In this document: positions 24,804-33,627 of the stretch, one piece after another | How positions within the stretch are numbered: the first letter of the stretch is position 1 | Layout: every line of letters begins with the position of its first letter | NCBI RefSeq assembly: GCF_001043955.1 | Contig: NZ_LABZ01000056.1 | Location: 1-40,844 of the forward strand | Origin: Methylobacterium tarhaniae | Lineage (GTDB): Bacteria; Pseudomonadota; Alphaproteobacteria; Rhizobiales; Beijerinckiaceae | Direction: 5' to 3' | Length of the DNA stretch: 40,844 nucleotides | The notes under the pieces: model-generated | What the model was told of the DNA's origin: nothing | What the model saw: the letters and a program-made list of their open reading frames with translations, nothing else | The model's database searches: none | Made by a program: the position numbers and the translations under genes

Positions 24804-25400
24804 ATGATCCAGCGTAGGACCGCCCTCGGCGCCAGCCTCGGGCTCGTCATCCTCATTGCCGGCCTCGGCGCCCTGCCGCGCGCCACCACGGCGCAGAGCA
24901 GTGCCGTCGACCTGCGCAACGTCGTCACCGGCGAGAAGCTCGACCTCAGCGACGTGCTGCCGGAGGGCAAGGACACGCCCGGGGTGAAGCAGTTCCTGGC
25001 CACCGGCCACAACCCCTACATCACCGATGCGAGCTGCCTGAAGAAGGGCGAGCAGACCTTCCTCGCCGCCTGCTCCGGCTGCCACGGCCATATCGGCGAG
25101 GGCAAGATCGGCCCCGGCCTCAACGACAATTACTGGACATACCCGCAGAACACGACCGATGCCGGCCTGTTCTCGACGGTGTTCGGCGGCGCCAACGGCC
25201 AGATGGGGCCGCACAACGAGAGCCTGACCCTCGACGACATTCTCCAGGTCATCGCCTGGGTCCGTCACCTCTATACGGGGCCGGTCAGCGACGCCGAGTG
25301 GCTGAACGACGAGCAGAAGAAGAAATACACCCCTTACAAGCTCGGCGAGACCTTCCCCGACAATCCGCCCGGGATGTGCGCCGGCAACGGCAAGTCCTGA
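24804..25400 (+). CDS. mxaG: Cytochrome cL, electron acceptor of methanol dehydrogenase
   Basis: A 198-residue periplasmic c-type cytochrome with a single haem site CSGCH at 90-94 in FLAACSGCHGHIGEG, and NGQMGPH carrying a likely axial methionine. A cleavable signal (MIQRRTALGASLGLVILIAG...) precedes it. Cytochrome cL is the specific electron acceptor of MxaFI and passes electrons to cytochrome cH. GLNDNYWTYPQN and LDDILQVIAWVRHLYTG are typical of the family. The ATG at 24804 gives a normal signal peptide; a TTG at 24789 in the same frame is less likely. Confidence 0.96.
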   Translation: MIQRRTALGASLGLVILIAGLGALPRATTAQSSAVDLRNVVTGEKLDLSDVLPEGKDTPGVKQFLATGHNPYITDASCLKKGEQTFLAACSGCHGHIGEGKIGPGLNDNYWTYPQNTTDAGLFSTVFGGANGQMGPHNESLTLDDILQVIAWVRHLYTGPVSDAEWLNDEQKKKYTPYKLGETFPDNPPGMCAGNGKS

Positions 25401-25409
25401 CGGTCCCCG

Positions 25410-25467
25410 ATCCCGGGCTGCCGCACGGCCCGGGATGCCATGGCCGGAGGTGCTCTCCGCTCCGGCC
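25410..25467 (+). terminator. Two stem-loops between mxaG and mxaI
   Basis: ATCCCGGGC (25410-25418)/GCCCGGGAT (25428-25436), then GGCCGGAG (25442-25449)/CTCCGGCC (25460-25467). The pair fills much of the 110-bp gap before the strong AGGAGG site of mxaI. Neither is followed by a T-run. Confidence 0.6.
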
Positions 25468-25510
25468 CAGAACCGCCCGCCATCAACCATAATCCGACAG
25501 GAGGAACACG

Positions 25511-25801
25511 ATGCGCCTGATTCTCGCCGCCGCGACCGTCGCGCTGCTCGCCACGGCCGCTGCGCCCGCGCTCGCCTATGACGGCACCAAGTGCAAGGCG
25601 CCGGGCGATTGCTGGGAGCCCAAGCCCGGCTTCCCCGCCAAGATCGCCGGGACGAAGTACGATCCCAAGCACGACTCCAAGGAGCTGAACAAGCAATTCG
25701 CCTCCATCCAGGCGATGGAGGAGCGCAACAAGAAGCGCGTCGAGAATTTCAAGAAGACCGGCAAGTGGGAATACGACGTCAACAAGATCGCGGCGCAGTA
25801 G
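25511..25801 (+). CDS. mxaI: Methanol dehydrogenase small subunit
   Basis: A 96-residue precursor: 22-residue signal ending ALA, then a 74-residue mature beta subunit beginning YDGTKCKAPGDCWEPKPG with the two disulfide cysteines (28 and 34). Its lysine-rich amphipathic helix (MEERNKKRVENFKKTGKWEY) wraps around MxaF. AGGAGG lies at ideal distance before the ATG, fitting the need for equal amounts with MxaF. Subunits form an alpha2beta2 enzyme. Confidence 0.97.
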   Translation: MRLILAAATVALLATAAAPALAYDGTKCKAPGDCWEPKPGFPAKIAGTKYDPKHDSKELNKQFASIQAMEERNKKRVENFKKTGKWEYDVNKIAAQ

Positions 25802-25811
25802 ATCTCCATCC

Positions 25812-25835
25812 GCGCGGCGCCGTCGCGCGCCGCGC
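25812..25835 (+). terminator. Stem-loop between mxaI and mxaR
   Basis: GCGCGGCGC (25812-25820) pairs with GCGCCGCGC (25827-25835) around a six-base loop, 10 bp after the mxaI stop. It separates the abundant structural genes F-J-G-I from the assembly genes. Confidence 0.6.
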
Positions 25836-25875
25836 TCCCCCGTGCCTTGCGACAAACCCGGAATCGTCGATCCGC

Positions 25876-26925
25876 ATGAACTCAATCCGGCCGGCCGATG
25901 CGGCCCCGACCGACTGGCGACAAATCGCCGACTGGCGCCAAGTCGCCCTGCGCTTCGAGGCGGAGATCGCCAAGGCGGTGATCGGCCAGGACCGGGTGAT
26001 CCGGCTCGTCACCATCGCGATCTTCGCCCGCGGCCATGTGCTGCTCGAAGGCGATGTCGGGGTCGGCAAGACCACCCTGCTGCGAGCGGTGGCCCGGGCG
26101 CTCGGCGGCGCCTACGAGCGCGTCGAGGGCACGGTCGACATGATGCCGGCCGACCTGATCTACCACACCTACCTCGCCGAGGACGGACGACCGCGGATCG
26201 AGCCCGGCCCGGTGCTGCGCCGGTCCGAGGACCTCTCGGTGTTCTTCTTCAACGAGATCAACCGGGCACGGCCCCAGGTCCATTCCCTGCTCCTGCGCCT
26301 GATGGCCGAGCGCAGCGTCTCCGCCTTCAACCGCGAGTACCGGTTCCCGCATCTCCAGGTTTTCGCCGACCGCAACCGCGTCGAGCGCGAGGAGACCTTC
26401 GAATTGCCGGCCGCGGCCCGCGACCGGTTCCTGATGGAGATCGGCATGGAGGCGCCGACCGACCCGGTCTTGCGCCGGCGCCTCGCCTTCGATCCGCTCT
26501 TCCACGACACCGACGCGCTGATCGCCGGGATCGCTCCGGACGTGATCGACCAGGCGTCGGTCGTCGGCATCGCGGCGGCGCTCCAGCACGGAATCCATGC
26601 GAGCCCGGCCCTGGAGGACTACGTCGTCCGGTTGTGGGCGGCGATCCGGGATCCGGCGCAGGCCGGCATCGCCCTGCCGGACGTCGCCATGGATGCCCTG
26701 GTCCAGGGCGGGGCGAGCCCGCGCGGAATCGCCTTCCTGATCCGTGCCGCCCGGGTCCGGGCCTGGCTCGAGGGCCGCGACATGCTGCTGCCCGAGGACC
26801 TGCGCGCCGTCTTCGCCGAGACGATGGCACACCGGATCTTCCTCGAACCGGTCTACGAGATGCGGCGGGAGAGCATCGTGCCGGCCCTGTGCCGGGCGGT
26901 TCTGGACACGGTGCCGGCACCGTGA
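25876..26925 (+). CDS. mxaR: MoxR-family AAA+ ATPase MxaR
   Basis: A 349-residue MoxR-type AAA+ protein. Walker A is GDVGVGKT at 59-66, Walker B is SVFFFNEINR at 121-130, and arginine-finger and sensor regions follow (LPAAARDRFLMEIG). MoxR ATPases act with von Willebrand A proteins as chaperones in cofactor or metal insertion. Here the vWA-type partners MxaS, MxaC and MxaL are encoded downstream, matching a Ca2+/PQQ assembly role for methanol dehydrogenase. Start ATG 25876 has only a weak ribosome site. The stop overlaps the GTG of mxaS. Confidence 0.95.
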   Translation: MNSIRPADAAPTDWRQIADWRQVALRFEAEIAKAVIGQDRVIRLVTIAIFARGHVLLEGDVGVGKTTLLRAVARALGGAYERVEGTVDMMPADLIYHTYLAEDGRPRIEPGPVLRRSEDLSVFFFNEINRARPQVHSLLLRLMAERSVSAFNREYRFPHLQVFADRNRVEREETFELPAAARDRFLMEIGMEAPTDPVLRRRLAFDPLFHDTDALIAGIAPDVIDQASVVGIAAALQHGIHASPALEDYVVRLWAAIRDPAQAGIALPDVAMDALVQGGASPRGIAFLIRAARVRAWLEGRDMLLPEDLRAVFAETMAHRIFLEPVYEMRRESIVPALCRAVLDTVPAP

Positions 26926-27764
26926 CCGGGGACATCCTCTACCGCCTGCGCGGCCCCGCCGCCGGTCCGGGCCCCGGCGCCCACCGCTCGCGCGACACCG
27001 GCGGCCTCGGCGTCTTTCGCGATCAGGTGCCGTTCTGGCGCCACCCCGATGCCCGCCGCATCGACCTGCGGGCGACCCTGCGCGACCCGTTCGAGGGAAC
27101 GGTGGTGCGCCGGTTCGAGCAGCGCCGGGCCCTCGAAGTCTGGGCGCTCGTCGACCTCTCGGCCTCGATGCGCTTTCGCGGCGCGGGCGCGGCCTGGGAT
27201 CTGGTGACGGAACTCTGCATCGCGCTCGCCCGCTCGGCGACCCGGATCGGGGACGCCTTCGGGCTCGTCGGCTGCGGTGCCGGGCCGGACCTGATGCTGC
27301 CGGCCTCGCGTCGGCGCGGCACCGCCGACGTGGTCGCGGAAAGGCTTGCTGCGACCCGGCCTCAGGGGATGAGCGCCGACGGGCTCCTCGCTGCGGCCTC
27401 CTCCCTTGCGGGCCGACGCAAGCTCGTGGCGGTGGTCTCGGATTTCCGCCTGCCCGACGCGCTGACCGGCGCCTTGTTCGACCGGCTCCAGGGCCACGAC
27501 GTCGTCCCGGTCGCGATCGAGGATGGCGCTCTCGACGAGGGCCTGCCGGCCTTCGGCCAGATCGAGCTGGAGGACCTGGAGGGCGGCGGGCGGCGGCGGG
27601 TGCTGATGCGACCGTCCTTGCGGACCCGCTGGCTCGCCCGCGAGGCCGAGCGACGGGACTCCCTGCGCCGCCTCGCCCTCCGGCACGGAAGGCCGCCCTA
27701 TCGCCTCGCCGACCGCTTCGATGGCGACGATTTCTCCCGCCACCTGCTCGGGACCGCCGCATGA
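26922..27764 (+). CDS. mxaS: DUF58 protein MxaS
   Basis: A 280-residue DUF58 protein. The GTG start overlaps the mxaR stop (GTGA). The vWA-like core is VWALVDLSASM with a partial MIDAS motif DLSAS at 78-82, preceded by RDPFEGTVVRRFEQRRALE. LVAVVSDFRLPD forms the second metal-site strand. No membrane segment is seen. DUF58 proteins accompany MoxR ATPases; MxaS is part of the methanol dehydrogenase maturation set in M. extorquens. Confidence 0.93.
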   Translation: MTGDILYRLRGPAAGPGPGAHRSRDTGGLGVFRDQVPFWRHPDARRIDLRATLRDPFEGTVVRRFEQRRALEVWALVDLSASMRFRGAGAAWDLVTELCIALARSATRIGDAFGLVGCGAGPDLMLPASRRRGTADVVAERLAATRPQGMSADGLLAAASSLAGRRKLVAVVSDFRLPDALTGALFDRLQGHDVVPVAIEDGALDEGLPAFGQIELEDLEGGGRRRVLMRPSLRTRWLAREAERRDSLRRLALRHGRPPYRLADRFDGDDFSRHLLGTAA

Positions 27765-28765
27765 GGACGCGCGCGATCAAGCGGCCACGGGTCGCGCGGA
27801 AGATCCGAGTCGCGCAGGAGAGCCGGGTCGTGGTGATGGCCGGGATTCTGTCCGCTTGCCTGCCTTTGCCGGCCGAGGCTCAGATCGGGTCGGTGGTGGT
27901 GCGCTCTCCGCGGCCGTTCGGGCTCTTCGTCGGCGACCGCTTCGACGCTAAGGTCGAGATCGAGGCCGCGGACGGCTTCGCGCCGCAAGCCGCCTCGCTG
28001 CCGAAGCCGGGGCCGCTGACCTACTGGCTCGACCTGACCGCAGTCTCGGTCGCGCCCGGGCCGGCGCGGGACGGTCACCGGCTCTGGCGCCTGTCGCTCA
28101 CCTACCAGACCTTCTATGCCGCCCTCGACGTGCGGCGCCTCGACTTGCCGGCCTTCACCGTGACCTTCGCCAGCGAGGTTGCGCACGCGACGACCAGCGC
28201 CGTCGCCGAGGTGCCGGGCTGGCAAATCAGCGTCTCGCCCTTGCGGGAGATCCAGCCACCGCCGGTCGCCGATCCGGTCGAGTATCTCCGGCCCGAGAGC
28301 CCGAATCCCCGCCTTGATCCGGCTTTGCCGCGTGCGCTCGCCTGGGCCTTCGCGTCTTTCGGCCTCGCGGGCCTCTTAGCTCTCGCCCGCGACCGGGCCT
28401 GGTGGCCGTTCCGGCACCGGCCGGCCCGGGCCTTCGCGGCGGCGTGGCGGCAGGTGCGCCGGCAGGCCGCCCGCCCTGACGCAGAGGTCGCCTACCGCGA
28501 GGCGTTGCTGGCGCTGCATCGCGGCCTCGACCGCACGGACGGTCGGCGGGTGATGGGTGAGGATCTGGCAGCCTTCCTCGCCCGGCATCCCGCCTACGCC
28601 GCCCTGGCGCAACCGCTCGACCGCTTCTTCCGGGCCTCCCGGGAGGTCTTCTTCGGACGCGACCCCTCGGTGGCGCAGCGTACTTGTCCGTTCCCCGACC
28701 TCATGGCGACCGCACGCCGCCTTGCCGCGGCGGAGCGGGCGGCGAAGGCCGGAGGGCGGTCATGA
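27761..28765 (+). CDS. mxaA: Methanol dehydrogenase assembly protein MxaA
   Basis: A 334-residue protein with a basic N-terminus followed by a hydrophobic signal/anchor (VVVMAGILSACLPLPAEAQ), a periplasmic beta-rich part, and a second hydrophobic segment (ALAWAFASFGLAGLLALA) leading to a cytoplasmic tail with LHRGLDR. MxaA, MxaK and MxaL are known to be needed for calcium insertion into methanol dehydrogenase. The start overlaps mxaS (ATGA). Confidence 0.92.
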   Translation: MRTRAIKRPRVARKIRVAQESRVVVMAGILSACLPLPAEAQIGSVVVRSPRPFGLFVGDRFDAKVEIEAADGFAPQAASLPKPGPLTYWLDLTAVSVAPGPARDGHRLWRLSLTYQTFYAALDVRRLDLPAFTVTFASEVAHATTSAVAEVPGWQISVSPLREIQPPPVADPVEYLRPESPNPRLDPALPRALAWAFASFGLAGLLALARDRAWWPFRHRPARAFAAAWRQVRRQAARPDAEVAYREALLALHRGLDRTDGRRVMGEDLAAFLARHPAYAALAQPLDRFFRASREVFFGRDPSVAQRTCPFPDLMATARRLAAAERAAKAGGRS

Positions 28766-29820
28766 CCGCCGGCCTGATGGCTCTCGTCTCCCGCTTCGGG
28801 GTGACGGCCCCGGCCTGGCTGTGGCTGCTCCCCCTGGCGTTGATGCCGCTCGTCGCGTCGAGCCAGAAGCGCATCCCGGTGCCCTCCCTCGCCATGGTCC
28901 CGGCCGACGGGCTGTCGCGCCTCGTCGATGCGGTGCTGACGCTCGCCGGCATGGCGGCGATCGGGTTCCTGATCCTCGCCCTCGCCGGGCCGCACCTCGT
29001 CGGCGAAAGCCTGATGCGGACGGGGGAGGGGGCTCAGATCTCGCTCCTCATCGACCGCAGCGGCAGCATGAACGAGACCTTCGCGGGCAGGCAGCCGTCA
29101 GGGCCCGAGGAATCGAAGGCCGCCGCCTCGCGGCGGATCCTCGAAGGGTTCGTCGGCCGCCGGGCGCACGACCTCGTCGCGGTCTCGGCCTTCTCGACCT
29201 CGCCGATGGCGGTCTTGCCGATGACCGACCGCCACGACGCCGTGCGGGCGGCGATCCGGGCGATCGACCGGCCGGGCCTGGAGGCGACCAACGTCGCCCG
29301 CGGCCTCGGCCTGGCGCTGGCGCAGTTCGGCCCGGGCGCGCCGCAGGCCTCCCGGGTGCTGCTCCTGGTCTCGGACGGCGCCGCAATCATCGATCGGCGC
29401 GTCCAGCCGACCCTGCGAGAGGAATTCGCGAAGATCCGCCCGACCCTGTACTGGCTCTTCCTGCGCACGGCCGGCTCGCCGGGCCTCGGCGACCGGCCGG
29501 CCGGCGAGGACACGCCGCAGGCGGCACCCGAGCGCCATCTCGACCTGTTCTTCAAGAGCCTCGGCGTGCCCTACCGCGCCTTCGAGGCCGAGAGCGCGCA
29601 GGCGGTCGAGGAGGCAATCCGCGAGATCGACCGCCAGGAGCGCAAGCCTATCTCCTATACCGAGCGGCGTCCGCAGCGCGATCTCACCGGGTTCGCTTAC
29701 GGCCTTGCCGCCCTGGCCATGGCACTGCTCCTCGCGGCCAAGCTCGCCGAGACCGACCTGGCGGTCCGAGCGTCCGCGTCCCGCCCGGCGGCCTCCCGCG
29801 AGACCAGGCGTGCCGCATGA
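28762..29820 (+). CDS. mxaC: vWA-domain membrane protein MxaC
   Basis: A 352-residue protein with two N-terminal membrane segments (about 16-32 and 57-77), a vWA domain with MIDAS motif DRSGS at 98-102 and a matching LLVSDGA strand, and a C-terminal membrane segment (FAYGLAALAMALLLAAK). It resembles BatA-type proteins. MxaC works with MxaR, S, A, K and L in methanol dehydrogenase activation. Overlaps mxaA and mxaK by four bases. Confidence 0.93.
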   Translation: MTAGLMALVSRFGVTAPAWLWLLPLALMPLVASSQKRIPVPSLAMVPADGLSRLVDAVLTLAGMAAIGFLILALAGPHLVGESLMRTGEGAQISLLIDRSGSMNETFAGRQPSGPEESKAAASRRILEGFVGRRAHDLVAVSAFSTSPMAVLPMTDRHDAVRAAIRAIDRPGLEATNVARGLGLALAQFGPGAPQASRVLLLVSDGAAIIDRRVQPTLREEFAKIRPTLYWLFLRTAGSPGLGDRPAGEDTPQAAPERHLDLFFKSLGVPYRAFEAESAQAVEEAIREIDRQERKPISYTERRPQRDLTGFAYGLAALAMALLLAAKLAETDLAVRASASRPAASRETRRAA

Positions 29821-30416
29821 CCACCACTCGTCCCTCCCTCGCGCGCGTCCTGCAGCGGGCCTGGGGGCCCGTTCGCCCGGTGATGATCGTCACCCTGCCG
29901 CTCGCCGGCGCGGCGGGGGCGCTCGCCTGCGCCGGCCTTAGCTGGCGCGATGGGAACGCCAACCGCACCATCGCGGCGCTCGAGGCCGGCCAGGACCGCC
30001 CGGTCGCCGCCGATGCCGTGCCGGAAGTACTGCTGGCCCGCATCCGCTTCCTCGCCGCCCGCGAGCGCCTCGACGAGGCCGAGCCGCTGATCGCCGCCCT
30101 CGACGGCAGCGGCTCGCCGGCCTTGCGTGCGCTGGCGCAGATCGCGCTGGGCAACGCACGGCTGCGGCAGGCCTTCGGCAAGCTGGAAGCGGGCGACCTG
30201 GAGCCGGCCACGCCGCTCGTCGGACTCGCCCGGCAGGCCTATCGCCGCGCGCTGACGCTCCGCCCCGAGGCCTGGGATGCCAAGTTCAACCTCGACGTCG
30301 CCTCGCGCCTCGTGCGCGACTTCCCCGAGCGCGGGCGCGAGCAGGGCGAGGAGATGCCCGCCGACCCGAAAAAGATCTGGACCGACATCCCGGGCCAGCC
30401 GCGGGGGCTGCCGTGA
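29817..30416 (+). CDS. mxaK: Methanol dehydrogenase assembly protein MxaK
   Basis: A 199-residue protein with one N-terminal membrane anchor (VMIVTLPLAGAAGALACAGL, about 22-41) and a periplasmic alpha-helical domain that reads like a TPR (VLLARIRFLAARERLDEAEPL, YRRALTLRPEAWDAKFNL). MxaK is part of the calcium insertion set with MxaA and MxaL. Its stop overlaps the GTG of mxaL. Confidence 0.93.
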   Translation: MTTTRPSLARVLQRAWGPVRPVMIVTLPLAGAAGALACAGLSWRDGNANRTIAALEAGQDRPVAADAVPEVLLARIRFLAARERLDEAEPLIAALDGSGSPALRALAQIALGNARLRQAFGKLEAGDLEPATPLVGLARQAYRRALTLRPEAWDAKFNLDVASRLVRDFPERGREQGEEMPADPKKIWTDIPGQPRGLP

Positions 30417-31408
30417 TCCCCGCTCCCCTCGCGCGGCTCCTCGGCCACACTCGCGGGCGGCTCCTTGCCGGGGCGCTCGTCCTCACGGCGCTGACCGGCG
30501 TCGCGCCCCACCTCGCCGTCACGGGGCAGCGCGTCGAGGCGCTGGTGGTGATCGACATCACCGGCAGCATGAACACCCGCGACGAGCGCCTCGACGGCAA
30601 GCCGGCGAGCCGGCTGGACAAGGCCAAAGCCGTCCTGCGGGGCCTCGCGGCGTCTCTCCCTTGCGGCTCGCGCCTCGGCCTCGGGCTGTTCGCCGAGCGG
30701 CGCACCTTCCTGCTGTTCGAGCCGATCGAGACCTGCGCCGATTTCGCCGCCCTCGACGGGGCCCTCGCGAATCTCGACTGGCGCATGGGCTGGGAGGGGG
30801 ACAGCCGGGTCGCCGCGGGCCTGTTCCGGGCGATCGGGCTGGCCGGGGATCTCGGCAGCGACCTCGTCTTCGTCACCGACGGTCACGAGGCGCCGCCCCT
30901 GCCGGCCCGCGGCGGCCCCGCCTTCGAGGGCAAGCCGGGCGCAGTGCGCGGGCTGATCGTCGGCGCCGGCGGCCATACCCCGTCGCCGATCCCCCGCTAC
31001 GACGATCGCGGCCGCGAGATCGGCTTCTACGGGGCGGAGGACGTGCCGCACGAGAACCGGTTCGGCCCGCCGCCGCCGGACGCGGACAAGCGCGAGGGCT
31101 ACAACCCGCGCAACGCCCCCTTCGGGGCCGCCGCCGCTCCCGGCCAGGAGCACCTGTCCTCGGTCCGCGAAACCTATCTGCGCGGGCTCGCGGCCGAGAC
31201 CGGCCTCGCCTATGCGCCCCTCGATGCGCCGGGGGGCCTCGCGGGCCCCCTCACGGCGGCGGCGACGCCGCGGACACGCCCGGTCCGGCTCGACCTGCGT
31301 CCTGTCCTCGGCGGAACGGCGCTCGCTGCCCTCCTGGTCCTGTTCGGTCTCCTGCCCTGGCACGTCCGCCTGCGCGAGACCGTCTCCCGCCTTGGTCACG
31401 GAGCGTAA
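30413..31408 (+). CDS. mxaL: vWA-domain protein MxaL
   Basis: A 331-residue protein started at a GTG that overlaps the mxaK stop. It has an N-terminal membrane segment (about 16-34), a vWA domain with MIDAS motif DITGS at 48-52 in VVIDITGSMNTRD and LVFVTDGHEAPPLP, and a C-terminal membrane segment (LGGTALAALLVLFGLLPW). MxaL is required for calcium insertion. The domain probably faces the periplasm. Confidence 0.93.
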   Translation: MIPAPLARLLGHTRGRLLAGALVLTALTGVAPHLAVTGQRVEALVVIDITGSMNTRDERLDGKPASRLDKAKAVLRGLAASLPCGSRLGLGLFAERRTFLLFEPIETCADFAALDGALANLDWRMGWEGDSRVAAGLFRAIGLAGDLGSDLVFVTDGHEAPPLPARGGPAFEGKPGAVRGLIVGAGGHTPSPIPRYDDRGREIGFYGAEDVPHENRFGPPPPDADKREGYNPRNAPFGAAAAPGQEHLSSVRETYLRGLAAETGLAYAPLDAPGGLAGPLTAAATPRTRPVRLDLRPVLGGTALAALLVLFGLLPWHVRLRETVSRLGHGA

Positions 31409-31411
31409 AGC

Positions 31412-31978
31412 ATGCGTCGGTTCCACGATTCCCTGTTCGGCGGCCTCCTCCCGGCGGCGCTGGGCATCGCCATGACGTTCGGTGCCGGGCCGAGTGCCCT
31501 TGCCCATGGGCCGACCCCGCAGAAGATCGAGGCCACGGTCACCATCGCGGCCCCGCCCGACAAGGTCTGGGCCGTCGCCGGCAAGTTCGCGGGGATCGCC
31601 GGCTGGAACCCCCTCGTCGCGAGCGGCAAGAGCCAGGGTGACGGCACGAAGAACGGCGACACCCGGACCCTGACGCTCAAGAACGGGGGCGTCCTGCACG
31701 AGAGCCTCGACGAGTACGACGCGGCCCGGCGAAGCTACTCCTACCGCCTCGACGATCCCGACCTGAAGGCCCTGCCGGTCTCGTCCTACTCGGCGACCTT
31801 GACGGTGACGCCCGAGGGGGCGGGCAGCAAGGTGGCGTGGTTCGGGCGCTTCTACCGCGGCGATACCGGCAACGAGCCGCCGGAGGAGTTGAGCGACGAG
31901 GCCGGCCGGGCGGCCATGAAGGCCTATTTCGAGGCGGGGCTCGCCGGGCTCAAGGCCAAGGTGGAGGGCGGCCCGTGA
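31412..31978 (+). CDS. mxaD: Periplasmic SRPBCC protein MxaD
   Basis: A 188-residue protein with signal peptide (cleavage near ALA31) and an SRPBCC/START-like fold (VTIAAPPDKVWAVAGKFAGIAGWNP near 44-68). MxaD is reported to improve the interaction between methanol dehydrogenase and cytochrome cL. GGAG lies before the ATG. The stop overlaps the GTG of mxaE. Confidence 0.93.
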   Translation: MRRFHDSLFGGLLPAALGIAMTFGAGPSALAHGPTPQKIEATVTIAAPPDKVWAVAGKFAGIAGWNPLVASGKSQGDGTKNGDTRTLTLKNGGVLHESLDEYDAARRSYSYRLDDPDLKALPVSSYSATLTVTPEGAGSKVAWFGRFYRGDTGNEPPEELSDEAGRAAMKAYFEAGLAGLKAKVEGGP

Positions 31979-32913
31979 GGGCGCGTCTCCTCGCCGTCCT
32001 CCTCTCGCTGCCGGCCTTCGGGCCGGCCGGCCTCGCGGCCGAGATCTACGTCGCGAGCCAGGATGGCGGGGTGGTGTCGCGCATCGATCCCACGTCCCCT
32101 CGGGTGATCGCGACCATCCCGGTCGGTCCCGGTCCGGCGGGGCTCGCGGCGGGGCCGGGGGGACGGATCTACGTCACCCATCCCGACCACAAGGCGATCT
32201 CGGTGATCGACGGGCCTGCCGGGCGGGTGATCGCCCGCCTGGACCATCCCGGCTCTCCCTTCGGCATCGCCGCCGCGCCCGATGGATCCGCGCTCTATGT
32301 CGGCGACTGGCGGCGGGGCGAGGTGGTGCGGCGCGATCCCCGGACCGGCGAGGCCGCCGGCCCGGCCGTGCCGGTCCCCGATCCCGCCGGCCTCGTCCTC
32401 GATCCCCGGGGGGGCCGCCTCTACGTCGCCGACCGCGAGCACCGCCGGATCGTCGCGATTGACACGGCCGGGATGCGGATGATCGGCACCGCGCCTGCTG
32501 GCGAGGGTCCTTTCGCCGTGGCGCTGAGCCCCGACGGGAGCCGGCTCTACGTGGCGAACGTGCGCAGCAACGACCTCACGGTGATCGATGCCCGGACGCT
32601 TGCCCCGGTTGCCACCGTCCCGGTCGGAGCGATGCCCTACGGCGTCGCCGTGACGGTGGACGGGCGCACGGTCGTGGTGAGCCGCCAGCATGCCGGCAGC
32701 GTCGCCCTTTTGTCGGCCGACCGACTGGCGCCGGACGGCGAAGTCCCGGTCGGCCGCTATCCCGAGGGCGTGCTGGCTCTGGAGGATGGCCGCGTCGCCG
32801 TCGCCAACTGGTTCTCGGGCGATCTCTCCGTCGTCGATCCGCGGTCGCGCCGGGAGCTGGCGCGGCTGCCCCTGGCGGACGGCCCCCGCGGCCTCGCGGT
32901 CTCCCTCCGATGA
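31975..32913 (+). CDS. mxaE: YVTN-type beta-propeller protein MxaE, periplasmic
   Basis: A 312-residue secreted propeller with a signal peptide (MRARLLAVLLSLPAFGPAGLAA) and about seven repeats containing strands such as EIYVASQDG, RIYVTHPDH, ALYVGDW, RLYVADREH and RLYVANVRS. The GTG start overlaps mxaD. Its place and length match mxaE of M. extorquens, where a precise biochemical role is not established. No PQQ or haem motif is visible. A ligand-binding or scaffold role in the periplasm is a guess. Confidence 0.85.
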   Translation: MRARLLAVLLSLPAFGPAGLAAEIYVASQDGGVVSRIDPTSPRVIATIPVGPGPAGLAAGPGGRIYVTHPDHKAISVIDGPAGRVIARLDHPGSPFGIAAAPDGSALYVGDWRRGEVVRRDPRTGEAAGPAVPVPDPAGLVLDPRGGRLYVADREHRRIVAIDTAGMRMIGTAPAGEGPFAVALSPDGSRLYVANVRSNDLTVIDARTLAPVATVPVGAMPYGVAVTVDGRTVVVSRQHAGSVALLSADRLAPDGEVPVGRYPEGVLALEDGRVAVANWFSGDLSVVDPRSRRELARLPLADGPRGLAVSLR

Positions 32914-33467
32914 GCCTCGGGTCGGCCGCCGTCAGGGGAGCCGCTTCCCTCGTCCTCGCGGTGCTGGCGGCGTGCGGCGACGAGCCGGCCCGGGACGAGG
33001 CCCATCACGAGGCTCCTGCCGCCATCGTCGCGCGCCGCGACGAAGGGGCCCGGTCCGACTGGCTGACACCGGACGACCGCACCGATCCCGCCCGCTGGCT
33101 CGCCGCCCGCACCACCGGGCGGACCCTGCCTCCGGGCGATGCGGCCGGGGCGAGCCTGCAGGCGGCCTTGCAGGAGGCCTTGCAAGAGGCCTTGGCGCGG
33201 GCCCGGTCGCACTTCATCGAGGATCCGCGCATGATCGCCAATCGCACGGCGCAGGTGGCCGGCATGATGCCGAACGCGCCGGCGCCGGACACGCTGATCG
33301 CCGGGCTGACGGCGGTCGCAGCCTCCACGGGGCGGCGGCAACTCTACGGCAGCCTATGTCAGCAATACGTGACCCTGCGGGCCGGCGGAGCCGACCATGA
33401 CGCGGCCCTCGATCGCCTTCGGGAGAGTTACGCAGCGCAAAGCCCGAATGCGCCGACGGCCCGGTGA
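32910..33467 (+). CDS. mxaH: Putative lipoprotein MxaH
   Basis: A 185-residue protein with a lipobox LAAC at 19-22, so probably anchored to a membrane on the periplasmic side. The body is helical with no known domain. A short ALQEALQEALA run is encoded by a 12-bp tandem repeat (GGCCTTGCAGGA-like units at 33164-33187). It is last in the overlapping part of the mxa cluster. Identification as mxaH rests mainly on order and size. Confidence 0.8.
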   Translation: MSLGSAAVRGAASLVLAVLAACGDEPARDEAHHEAPAAIVARRDEGARSDWLTPDDRTDPARWLAARTTGRTLPPGDAAGASLQAALQEALQEALARARSHFIEDPRMIANRTAQVAGMMPNAPAPDTLIAGLTAVAASTGRRQLYGSLCQQYVTLRAGGADHDAALDRLRESYAAQSPNAPTAR

Positions 33468-33566
33468 AGGCCCGGCCTGCCGGATGTCCGCCCGTCGCGC
33501 GCGCGGGAATGGTCGCGATCGGCCATCGTCTCGCCGTCGCGCGACGAGAAGCGGTGCCGCATCGGC

Positions 33567-33602
33567 TCCGCCAAGGTATCCGCCAAGACTTCCGCCAAGA
33601 TA
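33567..33602 (+). repeat. 12-bp tandem repeat, three units
   Basis: TCCGCCAAGGTA, TCCGCCAAGACT and TCCGCCAAGATA follow each other without gaps at 33567-33602. They lie 26-61 bp before the TTG of the small secreted protein gene, in the 160-bp gap after mxaH. They may be a binding-site array or slippage product. Confidence 0.6.
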
Positions 33603-33627
33603 TTTGCCACCACGCAAGGAGCCTGCC

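Noticed and set aside
25882..27780. 632-codon minus-strand frame opposite mxaR and mxaS
   Set aside because: Arg/Pro/Gly-rich translation without motifs, fully antisense to MoxR and DUF58 genes.
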